Assembly (NCBI GenBank): GCA_963920765.1
Contig: OY987243.1
Span: 12,276,001 to 12,340,000, forward strand
DNA: 64,000 nucleotides
Origin: Ulota crispa
Taxonomy: Eukaryota > Streptophyta > Bryopsida > Orthotrichales > Orthotrichaceae
Direction: 5' to 3'
This document shows positions 25,301 through 34,367 of this stretch, piece by piece. Position 1 is the stretch's first letter. Every line of letters begins with the position of its first letter. The notes below the pieces were generated by a model, which saw only the letters and a program-made list of their open reading frames with translations, searched no databases and was not told the origin of the DNA. The position numbers were made by a program, and so were the translations under genes.

Positions 25301-28300
25301 CCATATTTTTGCTACCCATGTTTTTGCAACCCATATTTTGCAAACTACTTTTGCAACCCATATTTTGCAAACTACTTTTGCAACCCATTTTATTGCAATC
25401 AATCCTTGGTCTAGAAAAGCTTTTGTTACAATCAAAAGCTTTTTGAGTTTAATTGTTTGTTTTGGAAATTCTTTGTCCAAATATTTGTACAATACTGCAA
25501 TCAACTCTAAAAGTCTTGAAGTGCGCACTTTAGCTGAGGTATAGAAACAAAATCATTTGGGATTATTTTAGAAAAGTGTTTTTAGTATAAAAATTGTATC
25601 CAATAAGTAAGTGTTTTGATAATAAATACAAAAAGAATTCAAAATATCAATAGAACAAGATGAGCAAATTCAAAATCTTTTTGAGATGGTATATTGAACA
25701 AGTGATAGACTATTCAATGTTCACACAACAATCTACAATCAATTTTGACTTTGTTGATTTGCAAAATATTGAGAGATACATGCAAAGCATCTAGAGCTAC
25801 ATGCAAAGCATCTAGAGCTACATGCAAAGCATCTAGAGCTACATGCAAAGCATTTAAAGATATATGCAAAGCTTCTAGAAAAACATTCAAAGCATGGGCT
25901 AATCTCTAGATGTTTCAAGAGGTTAGAAAGATCAAAAGAATACATACAACTCAGAAGTTGTGAACTTAGTTGACAATCAATTCCAATCCAAAGTCATTAA
26001 TGCTTCATTTGGAATCAAAACTAGAAATAAAACAAGCACTTGGTTTTAAATTGTATAATTAAATACTATTGATAATATATTAATATTGGTAAATAAAATC
26101 CTTTGAATGTAATCTGAACTTCAAAACCAACAATTATCATACACATCAACTCCAAAATATTTCTTTCTATTGAATTAGAAAAATCATAATACATGGTCAG
26201 TAAAAGGAGAGATCTTGAGATCTATAGAGATAAATTTTGTAGATTTAACTCATCAAGAAACTTGCATTGTTAAAGCAACATGCTACAAATCCAACCTCCA
26301 TAAAAATTTATTGTAAATCTAAGCCTTTGATCACAAGAGGTTATGGATGATCATAAATACATCTCTAATCTTGTACCGCCTTGGAAGTTCATAGTTTTCA
26401 AATTTTCCCTACAATGCTTTCCAAGAATTATTGAAAAGTTGTTTCAAACACCAAGAAGATCCAGCAAAACCAAGACCATTTAATGATAAAAACCTTGCTT
26501 AGAAGATTGTTAGGTTGTTAGATTGTTTAGTGTAACTAAATTTTTTCAAGCTATTTTACATTTGATTTTGCTCTTACCTAATATAGGAAAAAAAATAAGA
26601 GATTATGTGTGAATATAAACAAAGAAGATAATTTGGTTTCTCCAAATCAAAATTTTGGAGGTAATTAATCCTAACTCTTGGATAGTACTTGTACCCATAT
26701 TAAAATAATACATATTGGCATTCATAAGAACATTACTAAATTTGCAACATGAGTATGCTTTACTTGCACTTGCACTCTACCACATGTTTTTTTTTCTCTC
26801 TTTTTGTTGTTTGTCTTACCTAAATTGTCCTTCTCTACTTTCTTTTTTCACCCTCCTATTCTTTGTCTTTTCTCTTCTTCCCTCAGTCTCTCCCCTCTTT
26901 GATAAAGAATTTCAGATTTTTGGAGTTATTAGAGTTTTCAAATTCTCTTCAGTGACATACACTTGATGCTTTATGTTTTCCAACATTGGTAATCATGAGT
27001 TTCTTGAGGTGTAGAACCATGCAATATACTTTCTTGTCCAATTGCAAAACCTACTAGATCTTGCAATGATTATATCTTGCGTAGTACTATAGTTATAAGT
27101 GTGAATTGATGCAATTTCACACAACACATTTGAAAATTGGAAGTTGTAATGTTCATCTTAGGTAGAAAGTGAAAATTTTGAAGCAATTGACTTGCATTGG
27201 CCAAACTTCCAATAATGGAATGAAAATTGTAGTATCAAATGAACTCAATTGAATCAAGACAAGATGGAAAAAGACAAAAATAGTCTTTGTAGTGACGGGA
27301 TATTTAACATTTTGTCTTCTAGTAGATTGTTTGATGTAAACATTGTAACCTTGAATAATAAAGATATGTACTATAATGATTTTTATTTGGAAAAAAACAA
27401 GAAGTGGTGCAAGTCAATGAAGAGTGAAAAGTAATTCTAAAAGTCATTTTTTGGTTTTCACCTTTGTGATTCATATCTTCAAATGATGTGTCTATGAATA
27501 TTGAGGGAATATTTTTTGCATTATTCCTTGAGAAAGTGGGCCCTTAGAAACTGAATCCATCAATCAATTGAATGGGTGTAACAAACAAAAAATAAAATAG
27601 ATTTCTTATGAATTCTATTTGTGACATATCACATGCCTTGTTTTTTTGTTTCCTATTGAAGATATCATGATTGGTGACATTTAAATGGAGGAAATTCTAC
27701 CTTGTCAAATCAATTGTGGCCATTTTTAACTCACATCTTCACTGATGTGAAGCATTGGACTTATAAATAAAACCAAGGGTATGTTGGTTGAAAGATAAAA
27801 ATATATGGAAAAACTTAAACTATATCTTTCATGTCTTTCATCATATATCATTTGCATTTCTTGCAAAATAGTTTTGATTACATGCCTATTTGCACTAGTA
27901 GGAAACTGCGTTGGAATCCACCTTTTCATATGAAGTACTTCTTGTTGAGTTCCTTATTTCCAAAGCAGAGTTCTTTGTTTTTAACGCAAAATCTATGTTG
28001 GAAACAAGGAACTCAACATGAATTGCTTCATATGAAAAGATGGATTCCAACGCAATTTTCTATTAGTGTTGAAAAATTGGGTTACAAGGATTCAATTACT
28101 TCATGAAAGATGAAATGTTTTGTTGAATCTCCAAGTATATATGACTTTAAGGCAAAAAAGTGAGAGTGCAAGTTAGAATATCAAGGAAGGCCTTCTAAAA
28201 CAAAATGAACATGGTTATCTTGTAAGTCATTAGAATGTGTTTTCCATTTAGCCTTCCTTTCAAAAGAGAATCCAAATAGCAAAATGAATTCTACTTTAAT

Positions 28301-30163
28301 TTTTATTCTTTTGAAATCTTAATAAGGCAAAATTGCACAAATGCATACAACTTTATGTTGTTGTCATTTTGTAAAAAATACAATCTAATTAGTAGTTTTA
28401 GAAATAATCTTTGATATAATTTCTTGTTTAATCCCTAAAATGCTTTGACTATGTTACACAAAAAAATGCTAACAATGAGTTGTTTTGAAGTCTTTTGACA
28501 GCAAAGGCTAAACAAAAATTTAAATTATACCTTGATGTGATTTACCATAAGATCTAGTGATATACTACTTGATGATGATGTGGTAAAATGAAGAAATATA
28601 ATTGTTTCTTGGATTGGGGGATTGCAGGGTTTGAAGTAAGAAATCATTTTTTAGGGCATTTCAATATTGGGAATTTCTAATTTGGGGAGGCTTTTCCACT
28701 AGCTAAACCCTCTTTTTTACTTGTAGTTTTCTTGGATTGATGATTCCAAGAAAGCTGACCATATGTCAAAAAATTTCAAAACATTTTGAATTAGGGGATA
28801 CATTCTGAAAGTCTTGAATGAAAATCTAGCTTCAAGAAAATTCCCATACAAAGCCGTCTTCTCAACAAATTTTGGTTTCCACATACAAAAATCTTCTCAA
28901 AATGTGATTGATGGAGCTTTGGATTTTAGCTAGATTCAAAGGAAGAAACATAAAGGGAAATCAACCAAAAATTGTGGCTTTGACAAGCTTGATCAACATG
29001 GGGCCACTTCCAACAAAAGGTGAACTAAAGGATTTTTATGCAAAAACTTGCCTTCCTAAAATAAAGTTGAATCAAGATTTGACAATGAGATATCTGTGCC
29101 CCTGAGCCTTTGAGCAAAATCCTAAACTCAGGAGCAAAATAAATTTTTCAACTACAAGAAGAAAAGAGTTTCCTACACAATTGGTTCACAATGACTACAA
29201 ATGTCCTAATAAACTATATAATGACTTAATTACAATCAATTAGGACATTTGCAGTTGTTTAGAATCATTTTTTTATTGCATGTTTTTTGCTAGTGTGCCT
29301 ATCTTGCTTGACAAGCAAGCAAAGTTACATTTTCTATCATTACTTTATTTCTGTAAATCAAAATTGTTTGAAATTTATTGTATTGGAAAGCTATTCCTTG
29401 GACAAACATCCTCTAATTTTTTTTATAAGAATTTAGTTTATTAAGTTATGAGTCCTAGCTTGCTCAAAACTACTATGTTGCTAGAAAACACAATTTAGTT
29501 TGTTAGGGGTTATTGTTCATTTGATTTGAGTATATAGATGTTGGGTGCTATTGCATAAAATCTAATATGTTTTTTATATTTAAATATTGGTTTAATTGAT
29601 GATGAGCCACTACTTATGCAAACAACAAAGCAAATCTAATCAGCTGTTCAATTTTGTAAAATTGCCATTATGCACATTTGTTGATACATTTTTAGAGTTA
29701 CAGTCTATACACTAGTAGAAAACTATGTTGAAGTCAACATAAACTACATGATGTTTCCATGCTTCTAACACAAATTTTTGCGTTAGAAACATGGAAACAT
29801 CATGTAGTTTATGTTGACTTCAACATAATTTTCTACTAGTGATAACATGTCTTCATTATTCTAGTAGAATATGGAATGGCAATTGAGATTAACACATAAC
29901 ATCCATTAATAATAGGCACTTACTTCTTCTTTCAAACTTTCTTTGAACTTAACTCTACATTGATTACAATATACAACATGTAGTTCCAATGCGTCTTTTT
30001 TAAATCCAATATTAATTCATCAATGCTAAGTGTCTTTCATCTTACAATAACTCTCACAATGTGTTTTATGTTTTCAGCTCACTCATTGAAAGAGCATCTA
30101 TTTGTAATTGATTATGAAAATCAAAGGGTTAGATGGCAACCAGACACATGTGAGTTGCCATAG
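10376..30163 (+). CDS. membrane-anchored pepsin-like aspartic protease, copy 1 (multi-exon)
   Basis: Predicted endopeptidase of family A1, plant nepenthesin type. Exons: 10,376-10,441; 11,335-11,636; 12,379-12,508; 14,409-14,650; 19,340-19,609; 20,799-20,949; about 21,171-21,290; 25,086-25,214; last 30,078-30,163. Phases agree through exon 8. The start ATG gives MRRGGHGFKF and is conserved in all three copies. Exon 2 encodes a hydrophobic signal-anchor (GFRRLVALAALTIAIS) before a basic patch, so the enzyme is probably a type II secretory-pathway protein with a lumenal catalytic domain. Exon 3 has site 1 (IDTGSRNTWV), exon 4 the flap (FDYAD), exon 5 FGCATQ and DGLIGFGN, exon 6 site 2 (VDTGSDRTYL), exon 7 LCW, and the last exon HLFVIDYENQRVRW then Cys and stop. 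Intron 3 has the weaker donor GTCAGT. Intron 7 appears to be GC-AG. The exon for the Cys/ILG segment between exon 8 and the last exon was not found, so the gene may be non-functional or the exon diverged. About 500 residues is normal for the family. Confidence 0.85.
12787..13619. mobile_element. TTAA-flanked element (CCCCTGAAGGG end), intron 3 of copy 1
   Basis: TTAA occurs at both edges (12,783-12,786 and 13,620-13,623), with termini CCCCTGAAGGGCCC and TTCAAGGG. It is absent at the matching place in copies 2 and 3. Composition and ends resemble the other TTAA elements, but similarity is weaker, so it may be a separate subfamily. No transposase frame. Confidence 0.55.
15204..15923. mobile_element. 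Mutator-like non-autonomous element, intron 4 of copy 1
   Basis: Near-perfect 9-bp direct repeats flank it: TCATGGGGA (15,195-15,203) and TCATGTGGA (15,924-15,932). Inverted ends contain TTGCAAGAATGAC and GTCATTCTTGCAA. The copy 2 intron reads through the site without it (near 38,518). A 9-bp duplication points to the Mutator superfamily. Confidence 0.55.
16440..16725. repeat. imperfect tandem duplication in intron 4 of copy 1
   Basis: Two units of roughly 130 bp share AGATCTTACTTCATATGAAG and TTTAGTGGTA. The same doubled structure is present in copy 2 (about 39,055-39,330), so the tandem event predates the gene duplication. Translation of either strand shows stops; nothing recognised. Confidence 0.5.
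16975..17741. mobile_element. TTAA-flanked foldback element, intron 4 of copy 1
   Basis: TTAA at 16,971-16,974 and 17,742-17,745, with ends CCCCTAGAAGCCC and GGGCTTTTAGGGA. Inner halves are inverted (for example CACAAACTAAAACTCCTCAT near 17,390 against its mirror near 17,335). Copy 2 lacks it at the corresponding site (about 39,598-39,610). No coding capacity. Confidence 0.65.
17842..18055. repeat. direct tandem duplication of about 107 bp
   Basis: Two adjacent copies beginning CAATCAC and sharing AAAGAAATAGCCAC and GAGACTTGGGACAAGAATTA. Copy 2 has one unit only (39,706-39,950, interrupted by a CACTA-type element), so this doubling is specific to copy 1 or was lost from copy 2. Confidence 0.7.
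21291..25085 (+). other. intron 7 of copy 1 with probable GC donor
   Basis: The reading frame of exon 7 leaves at AAG followed by GCATGT, which fits the GC-donor consensus (AG followed by GCAAGT), and re-enters in the same phase at TGCAG before exon 8. Copy 2 has the same GC at the matching base (44,866). A GT two bases downstream would give the wrong phase for exon 8. The intron also carries a 1.57-kb copy-specific insertion. Confidence 0.5.
23203..24775. mobile_element. 1.57-kb insertion with 10-bp direct repeats, intron 7 of copy 1
   Basis: Flanked by the perfect direct repeat TTGCAAACTT (23,193-23,202 and 24,776-24,785). Copy 2 has one related site (near 47,709) and no insertion. The interior is very AT-rich with a run of C near the right end and no reading frame of note. 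Duplications of 9-11 bp are typical of Mutator-like elements, but long terminal inverted repeats were not evident, so the class stays open. Confidence 0.5.
25254..25400. repeat. short-unit minisatellite, TTTTGCAACCCAT type
   Basis: About eight units of TTTGCAACCCATAT and variants, starting 40 bases after the exon 8 donor. Copy 2 has the same array in a different unit arrangement (48,205-48,400). Frames read through it are repeat artefacts. Confidence 0.75.
25778..25880. repeat. 21-bp tandem repeat
   Basis: Four to five units of ACATGCAAAGCATCTAGAGC plus one base, the last units degraded. Copy 2 retains about one and a half units near 48,795-48,845, so the array expanded in copy 1. A cysteine-rich reverse-strand reading is only the translated repeat. 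Confidence 0.75.
27893..28068. mobile_element. CACTA-type hairpin MITE, copy 1
   Basis: Ends CACTAGTAGGAAA and TTTTCTATTAGTG, flanked by the 3-bp duplication TTG on both sides. Copy 2 shows the empty site (near 51,360). The whole element is close to a perfect hairpin whose arms contain ATTCCAACGCA-type sequence. CACTA transposons make 3-bp duplications. Confidence 0.8.
29538..29555 (+). other. possible relic of the missing protease exon (MLGAIA), copy 1
   Basis: The six residues MLGAIA read in the frame that would join the last exon residues AHSLKEH, and they resemble the ILGD/LLGG motif expected there. The upstream frame reads GYCSFDLSI, also like the family, but then a TAG intervenes, and there is no usable donor after MLGAIA. 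The same string is in copy 2 at 54,471-54,488. It may be a degenerated exon or chance. Confidence 0.2.
29710..29841. mobile_element. CACTA-type hairpin MITE, near-perfect palindrome
   Basis: CACTAGTAGAAAA to TTTTCTACTAGTG with the 3-bp duplication ATA. The arms (CTACATGATGTTTCCATG and its inverse) pair almost completely around a short loop. Absent from the matching place in copy 2 (near 54,605), so it is younger than the gene duplication. Confidence 0.8.
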
Positions 30164-30608
30164 CTTTTGAATTTACTTACTGAAAAACTCAAGACTTCTC
30201 TTAGATGTTGTTCTCATCAATTCTATCTACATCATGAGCTCCAACAACACCAAATATGTTGAATTTCTTCACCTTTCAAGGATTGTATTGATAATTGGAT
30301 TGAATTTTTTAGTGTACAAAAAGAGCAATACTTAGTTTTGAAAATATCTATCATGTAATATTCTAGTCTAGATTAAATGTGCATTAATTGTATATTTCTT
30401 CAACTTCTTACAAAATTGTATTGGACGCCATCCAATTTGATTGAAGGCATTGTTGAAGATGAAAATATGAACTTCCATGCATTTTGCTATAAGCACACTG
30501 TATGAACAACCTACATTGTTAGACTTTGAGACCTAAATGTCAGTTAATCCGACTTGTATGATTGAGAGCATATTGCACTAGCTTTTTTGATTTATTGTTG
30601 AAAACATC

Positions 30609-30614
30609 AATAAA
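30609..30614 (+). terminator. candidate polyadenylation signal, copy 1
   Basis: AATAAA about 445 bases after the stop codon, conserved at the same distance class in copy 2 (55,379). The distance is long but possible for a plant 3' UTR. Support is positional only. Confidence 0.25.
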
Positions 30615-30641
30615 ATCTACCTGAATAATTCTTACTCATCG

Positions 30642-30642
<1 letters not shown>

Positions 30643-30669
<27 letters not shown>
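30643..30669. repeat. (TA)n microsatellite
   Basis: About 13 TA units directly before the inserted element at 30,670. Copy 2 has only a short ATATATAT tract here, so the run may have grown with or after the insertion. Confidence 0.8.
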
Positions 30670-30672
<3 letters not shown>

Positions 30673-31079
30673 AATTGCTAAAGCCACACCCAAAATTGCT
30701 AACACCACACCCCCAAGATGTGCTTTGAGCATGAAATGTGAGAATTTGATGCTAATTTTTTTAAATTTGGATAAAAAGATTTGTTTCACCTTTATGATTC
30801 TAAGGTCATACTCAAAAAAATTGGAGGTGCTTGAATTAGAAACTAAAGATATAGGACTTTTGAAATACTCAAAACATAAATAAATCAAAAAAATAACAAT
30901 AGCGCAATAAATGTTCAACAAACATTTTTATTTGTTCTTCTTTCTTCCAAGAAGGTGTTAATACCGTGATTGAATGAAGGATGGATCACTTGGATAAAAA
31001 AAAATAACATTAAATTCTCAAATTGCATGCTTATAGGGGTGTGGCATTAGCAATTTTGGGTGTGGCTTTAGCAATTCCC
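30670..31079. mobile_element. MITE with GGGAATTGCTAAAGCCACACC ends
   Basis: Long terminal inverted repeats beginning GGGAATTGCTAAAGCCACAC and ending in their inverse. Copy 2 lacks it. The target is TA-rich microsatellite, so the size of the duplication cannot be read. Superfamily undecided. Confidence 0.7.
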
Positions 31080-31594
31080 TATATATTTATTACATAACTT
31101 CAAGCCACAAAATATTATTTCAACCAATGGTGTAAAAAATTCAATACATGTATCCATTTAAGTTTTGTTATATTGTAGATTGAAATTATCAACTTTGATG
31201 AGACATTGTTAACTCCACCTCTTGTATAGTCTAATCAGTTGCTACTTTCTCAAGCATGTTGAAAGAGGTTCTTTGTGTTTTACAACCTTGCATCATAACC
31301 ATGTTTTCGTTGTGTTAGAATTGAATTATTAGTGTATTAGAATTGATTTTTTGTGCATTAGAATATACAATGCATCAAAATCACAAATATTTTATGCAAA
31401 CTAGGGCTTGCTCAATTGCATTTGGGAAATGGAAATGCTCAAGGTTTACGTAATTTCCTAGCATCATGGTTGTCACATAAAACCACTTGTACGTTTGCTT
31501 GCTTGTTTGCTTGAAGTGCTCGATTGGTCTCATGTCCTTCTAATGTAGTCAACTAATAGTTGATTTGGATAAATGTTAAAAATATGGTTCCTTT

Positions 31595-31932
31595 AACACC
31601 ATATTTGTTATAATGAGAGTTTTCTAGTGAGATGAGAGGTTTAGGGTCCAAAATTCCAAAAAAATATCAATCTGACAAAAGGTTTTAGGTCAATTCAGCT
31701 CAATTTGAGCTAAATTGACATAAAACCTTTCAAATTTGAGCTAAATTGACCTAAAACCTTACAATTTTAGCCTAAACTTGAAAGGTTTTAAGTCAATTGA
31801 GCTCGATTCAAGCTAGAAACTCTCATTTAAATGGAAATTTGTGATTTTGGATAGAAATATGTGATATTGGCCAAAATCTAACATGTTTATTTGAGAGGTC
31901 CCCATTCTCTCATTATAACAAAGTATGGTGTT
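31595..31932. mobile_element. foldback MITE, AACACCATATT-ended
   Basis: Ends AACACCATATTTGTTATAAT and its inverse ending GGTGTT, with further inverted repeats inside (AGCTCAATTTGAGCT). Flanks CTTT and TTTT suggest a 4-bp duplication. The matching site in unit 2 (near 55,930) lacks it. Same terminal motif as 7,287 and 37,231 but a different interior. Confidence 0.6.
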
Positions 31933-32142
31933 TTTTATAGTTTGTACATGTTGATGACATTCATTGTTGCCAACATGAAGTCAAAATGTGGATTTAAAGC
32001 TGTATTACATAGTAAAAATGAAAAGTAGTCATTCAGTACTACTTTTTTAGGTAAAAAACCCTAAAAAATTCCTGAAACGTGACATTGGATGGACTTTTGT
32101 CCATGTTTTCCAAAGTGCCCTTTGCCTATCTTGTCCTATGTA

Positions 32143-33007
32143 CGGGTACAATAAACATACAAACTGCCATTTTGAGGCTAGTTGTTTTTTGGTGAAATGC
32201 CAAGTATAAACAATACATTTTTTTCAAAAATATTACCATAGCATCCTTGCATAGTATCAATCTAGCATGCCAAATATTAGTTTCAAAAAAGAAAAACTTC
32301 ATTTGTGGTGAATTTTTTTAGTTATTTTTTTTTGTTTTACATGATATTTTATTAAAAACCATTGGTAATGAATTTTTGAGATTTGATTTCATAGATTCAA
32401 AGGAAACATCCATATGCACATCTTCCATGCTAAAAAACACCCCCTTAAGTAACAAGAATTTGATCAACAAAAGATTCAATGAAACTTGTGATAAGCCCAA
32501 ATTTTGTAATTTTTATTTTATTTTAAGAAAATCAAATTTTGTTGTTTGACTCAAATATAGTGACTAAGTTTGTATCTTTAGTCATGATATCTTGCTTACT
32601 TGATGAAAAGCTAGTTAAAAATGAAAGATATGCATTTTACAAAATTTAGGCCTATCACAAGTTTCATTGAATCTTTTGTTGATCAAATTCTTGTTACTTA
32701 AGGGGGTGTTTTCCAGCATGGAAGATGTGCATATGGATGTTTCCTTTGAACCCATGAAATCAAATCTCAAAAATTCATTACTAATTGTTTTTAATAAAAT
32801 ATCATATAAAACCAAAAAAATCACTCAAAAATTTCACCACAAATGAAATTTTTCTTTTCTAAAAGTGATATTTGGCATGCTCGATTGATATTGTGCAAGG
32901 ATACTATGGTAATTTTTTTGAACAAAATGTATCGCTTATACTTGGTATTTCACCAAAAAATCAGACAGCCTCAAAATGGCAGTTTGTATGTTTGTTGTAC
33001 CTGACTG
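32143..33007. mobile_element. TA-flanked palindromic foldback element (CAGTC-ended family)
   Basis: The 865 bp form two inverted arms meeting near 32,575. The right end is CCTGACTG followed by TA; the left end is slightly shortened (TA then CGGGTAC). The same family occurs at 61,466-62,334. Other units read through the site as CCTACAACC. The arms each carry the same short frame (DEFLRFDFMG-like), so any protein reading appears twice, once per strand. Confidence 0.65.
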
Positions 33008-33166
33008 TACAACCAAATCTTGCCTAAAGTGACAACCATAGCTAGTGTGCCCAAATCTATTAGGGTTTTTGTTTTAATCTTCATTATAAGTTGAACAAAG
33101 CTTGCAATGATGGAATGTGGTCGAGTTTGATAATTAGTCACCAATTATGACCTCCAACAACACTAT

Positions 33167-33383
33167 GGTAGGTACACCCATTATTGACCATTAAACCATG
33201 TGCCACTCATATGAACATAGGGCGTACACTTCGATTCTCAAATCTAGGCACGTTATAGATGTATTATTTTTTGTGCACAAAAATAGGACATCTATGACAT
33301 GCCTAGATTTGAGAATCAAATTGTACGACTTGTGTACGTATGAGCAACATTAGGTTCATTGGTTGGAAATGGGTGTACCTACC
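33167..33383. mobile_element. foldback MITE, GGTAGGTACACCC-ended
   Basis: Inverted ends GGTAGGTACACCCATT and AATGGGTGTACCTACC, with an inner hairpin (TTCTCAAATCTAGGCA and its inverse). Related to 8,718-8,950. The other units lack it here. Flanks TAT and TTA are compatible with a 2-3 bp TA-centred target. Confidence 0.65.
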
Positions 33384-33679
33384 TTAGCCATATTGCAGGT
33401 GAGGATCTGAGATAAGATATTGAACTCTCCTCCAAAACACAGTGGGGCCTCTTGAAAATGAGCAAGTCCTCAATCATGAATGCACACTTTGACATTTGAT
33501 TCTTGTAACTTGCGGTTGCAGGGCTCCGTGTGGATGCTCTCAACGTTCTTGTCATGAAATTTTGGAATCTTGCCTTCAACTGGGGTATGAGGATTTGGCC
33601 CTTACCTCACACTTTGGGATCTAGCATTGCATTGATGAGAGTTTGGGATGTGTGGTTGAATTAGAACTTGTAGAGTTGC

Positions 33680-33945
33680 AACGTGAAATTGAGACGTGCA
33701 CTGACGAAGTAGAGGTTGCATGTAAATTTGGGACGTAGACTTAAGATGTTGATTTCGGACGTAACCTCGAGACGTGGATTTGGGACATAGACTCAAAACG
33801 TGGATTTTGGACGAAGACTCGAGACGTGCATCTGGGAGACTGGGACGTACACTCGGGATGTGGATTAGTGATGTGAACTCGAGACGTGCGTTTCGGACGT
33901 CGACTCGAGATGTGGACTAGAGACGTAGACGAGACGTGGGACAGA
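33680..33945. repeat. minisatellite ahead of copy 2 (GACGT-type)
   Basis: About ten degenerate units of roughly 26 bp, such as TTGGGACGTAGACTTAAGA and GGACGTCGACTCGAGATGTG. The position corresponds to 9,955-10,040 and 56,955-58,018. More diverged between units than the array of copy 3. Confidence 0.75.
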
Positions 33946-34367
33946 GTGTGTGAACCGCCTCCTCCCTCGCCTCCCATGCACAAACCACGAGGAATCTGGG
34001 ACACATTACGATAACTTTAGAGTCGACGTCGCAAACCAGAGACGGTCTGTTTAACCGAAGCAATGCATGTCCATCAACACTCCACAATGCCTGCAACATC
34101 CCCATGGCTGTCGCTACAATGCCACGAAGGTCACGGACGATGCTGGTTCTCGCATCTGACGAGTAAAGCAAAGCAAATGAAAGGTGGAGCATCGGATGCA
34201 CATCCATAACTATTGCGTCGTCTGAATTTCCATTCAGATTTCTCCAATACCCCAATTTTAAGAGGCTCGAGGTCATTCATTGCTCCTGGCTTGACAAAGA
34301 AACAAAAGAAGGAAGCATGAGACAAGGGTGGACTCCATAGCCTGCTGTGTTGGTTAGTTCGTTAGTG
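33946..34367 (+). promoter_or_regulatory. GC-richer block upstream of exon 1 of copy 2 (probable promoter or 5' UTR)
   Basis: Homologous to the blocks before copies 1 and 3. Relative to them it has lost short pieces in the first part (after CCTCCCATGCAC). Like copy 3, and unlike copy 1, it carries an extra segment of about 105 bp near 34,210-34,318. Confidence 0.45.

Larger units (their letters stand above)
31455..33050. mobile_element. hAT-like repeat in the 3' flank of unit 1, with nested insertions
   Basis: Outer inverted ends ATGGTTGTCAC (near 31,468) and GTGACAACCAT (near 33,030-33,041). The same element type occurs in the tails of the other units (ending near 6,985; 55,810-56,400) and as the clean insertion at 8,159-8,533. 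It houses two younger elements (31,595-31,932 and 32,143-33,007). It predates the 24-kb duplications because all tails share it. Confidence 0.5.

Noticed and set aside
25739-25945. Reverse-strand cysteine-rich repeat protein (CFACSSR units)
   Set aside because: Produced by the 21-bp DNA repeat; copy 2 does not keep the frame.
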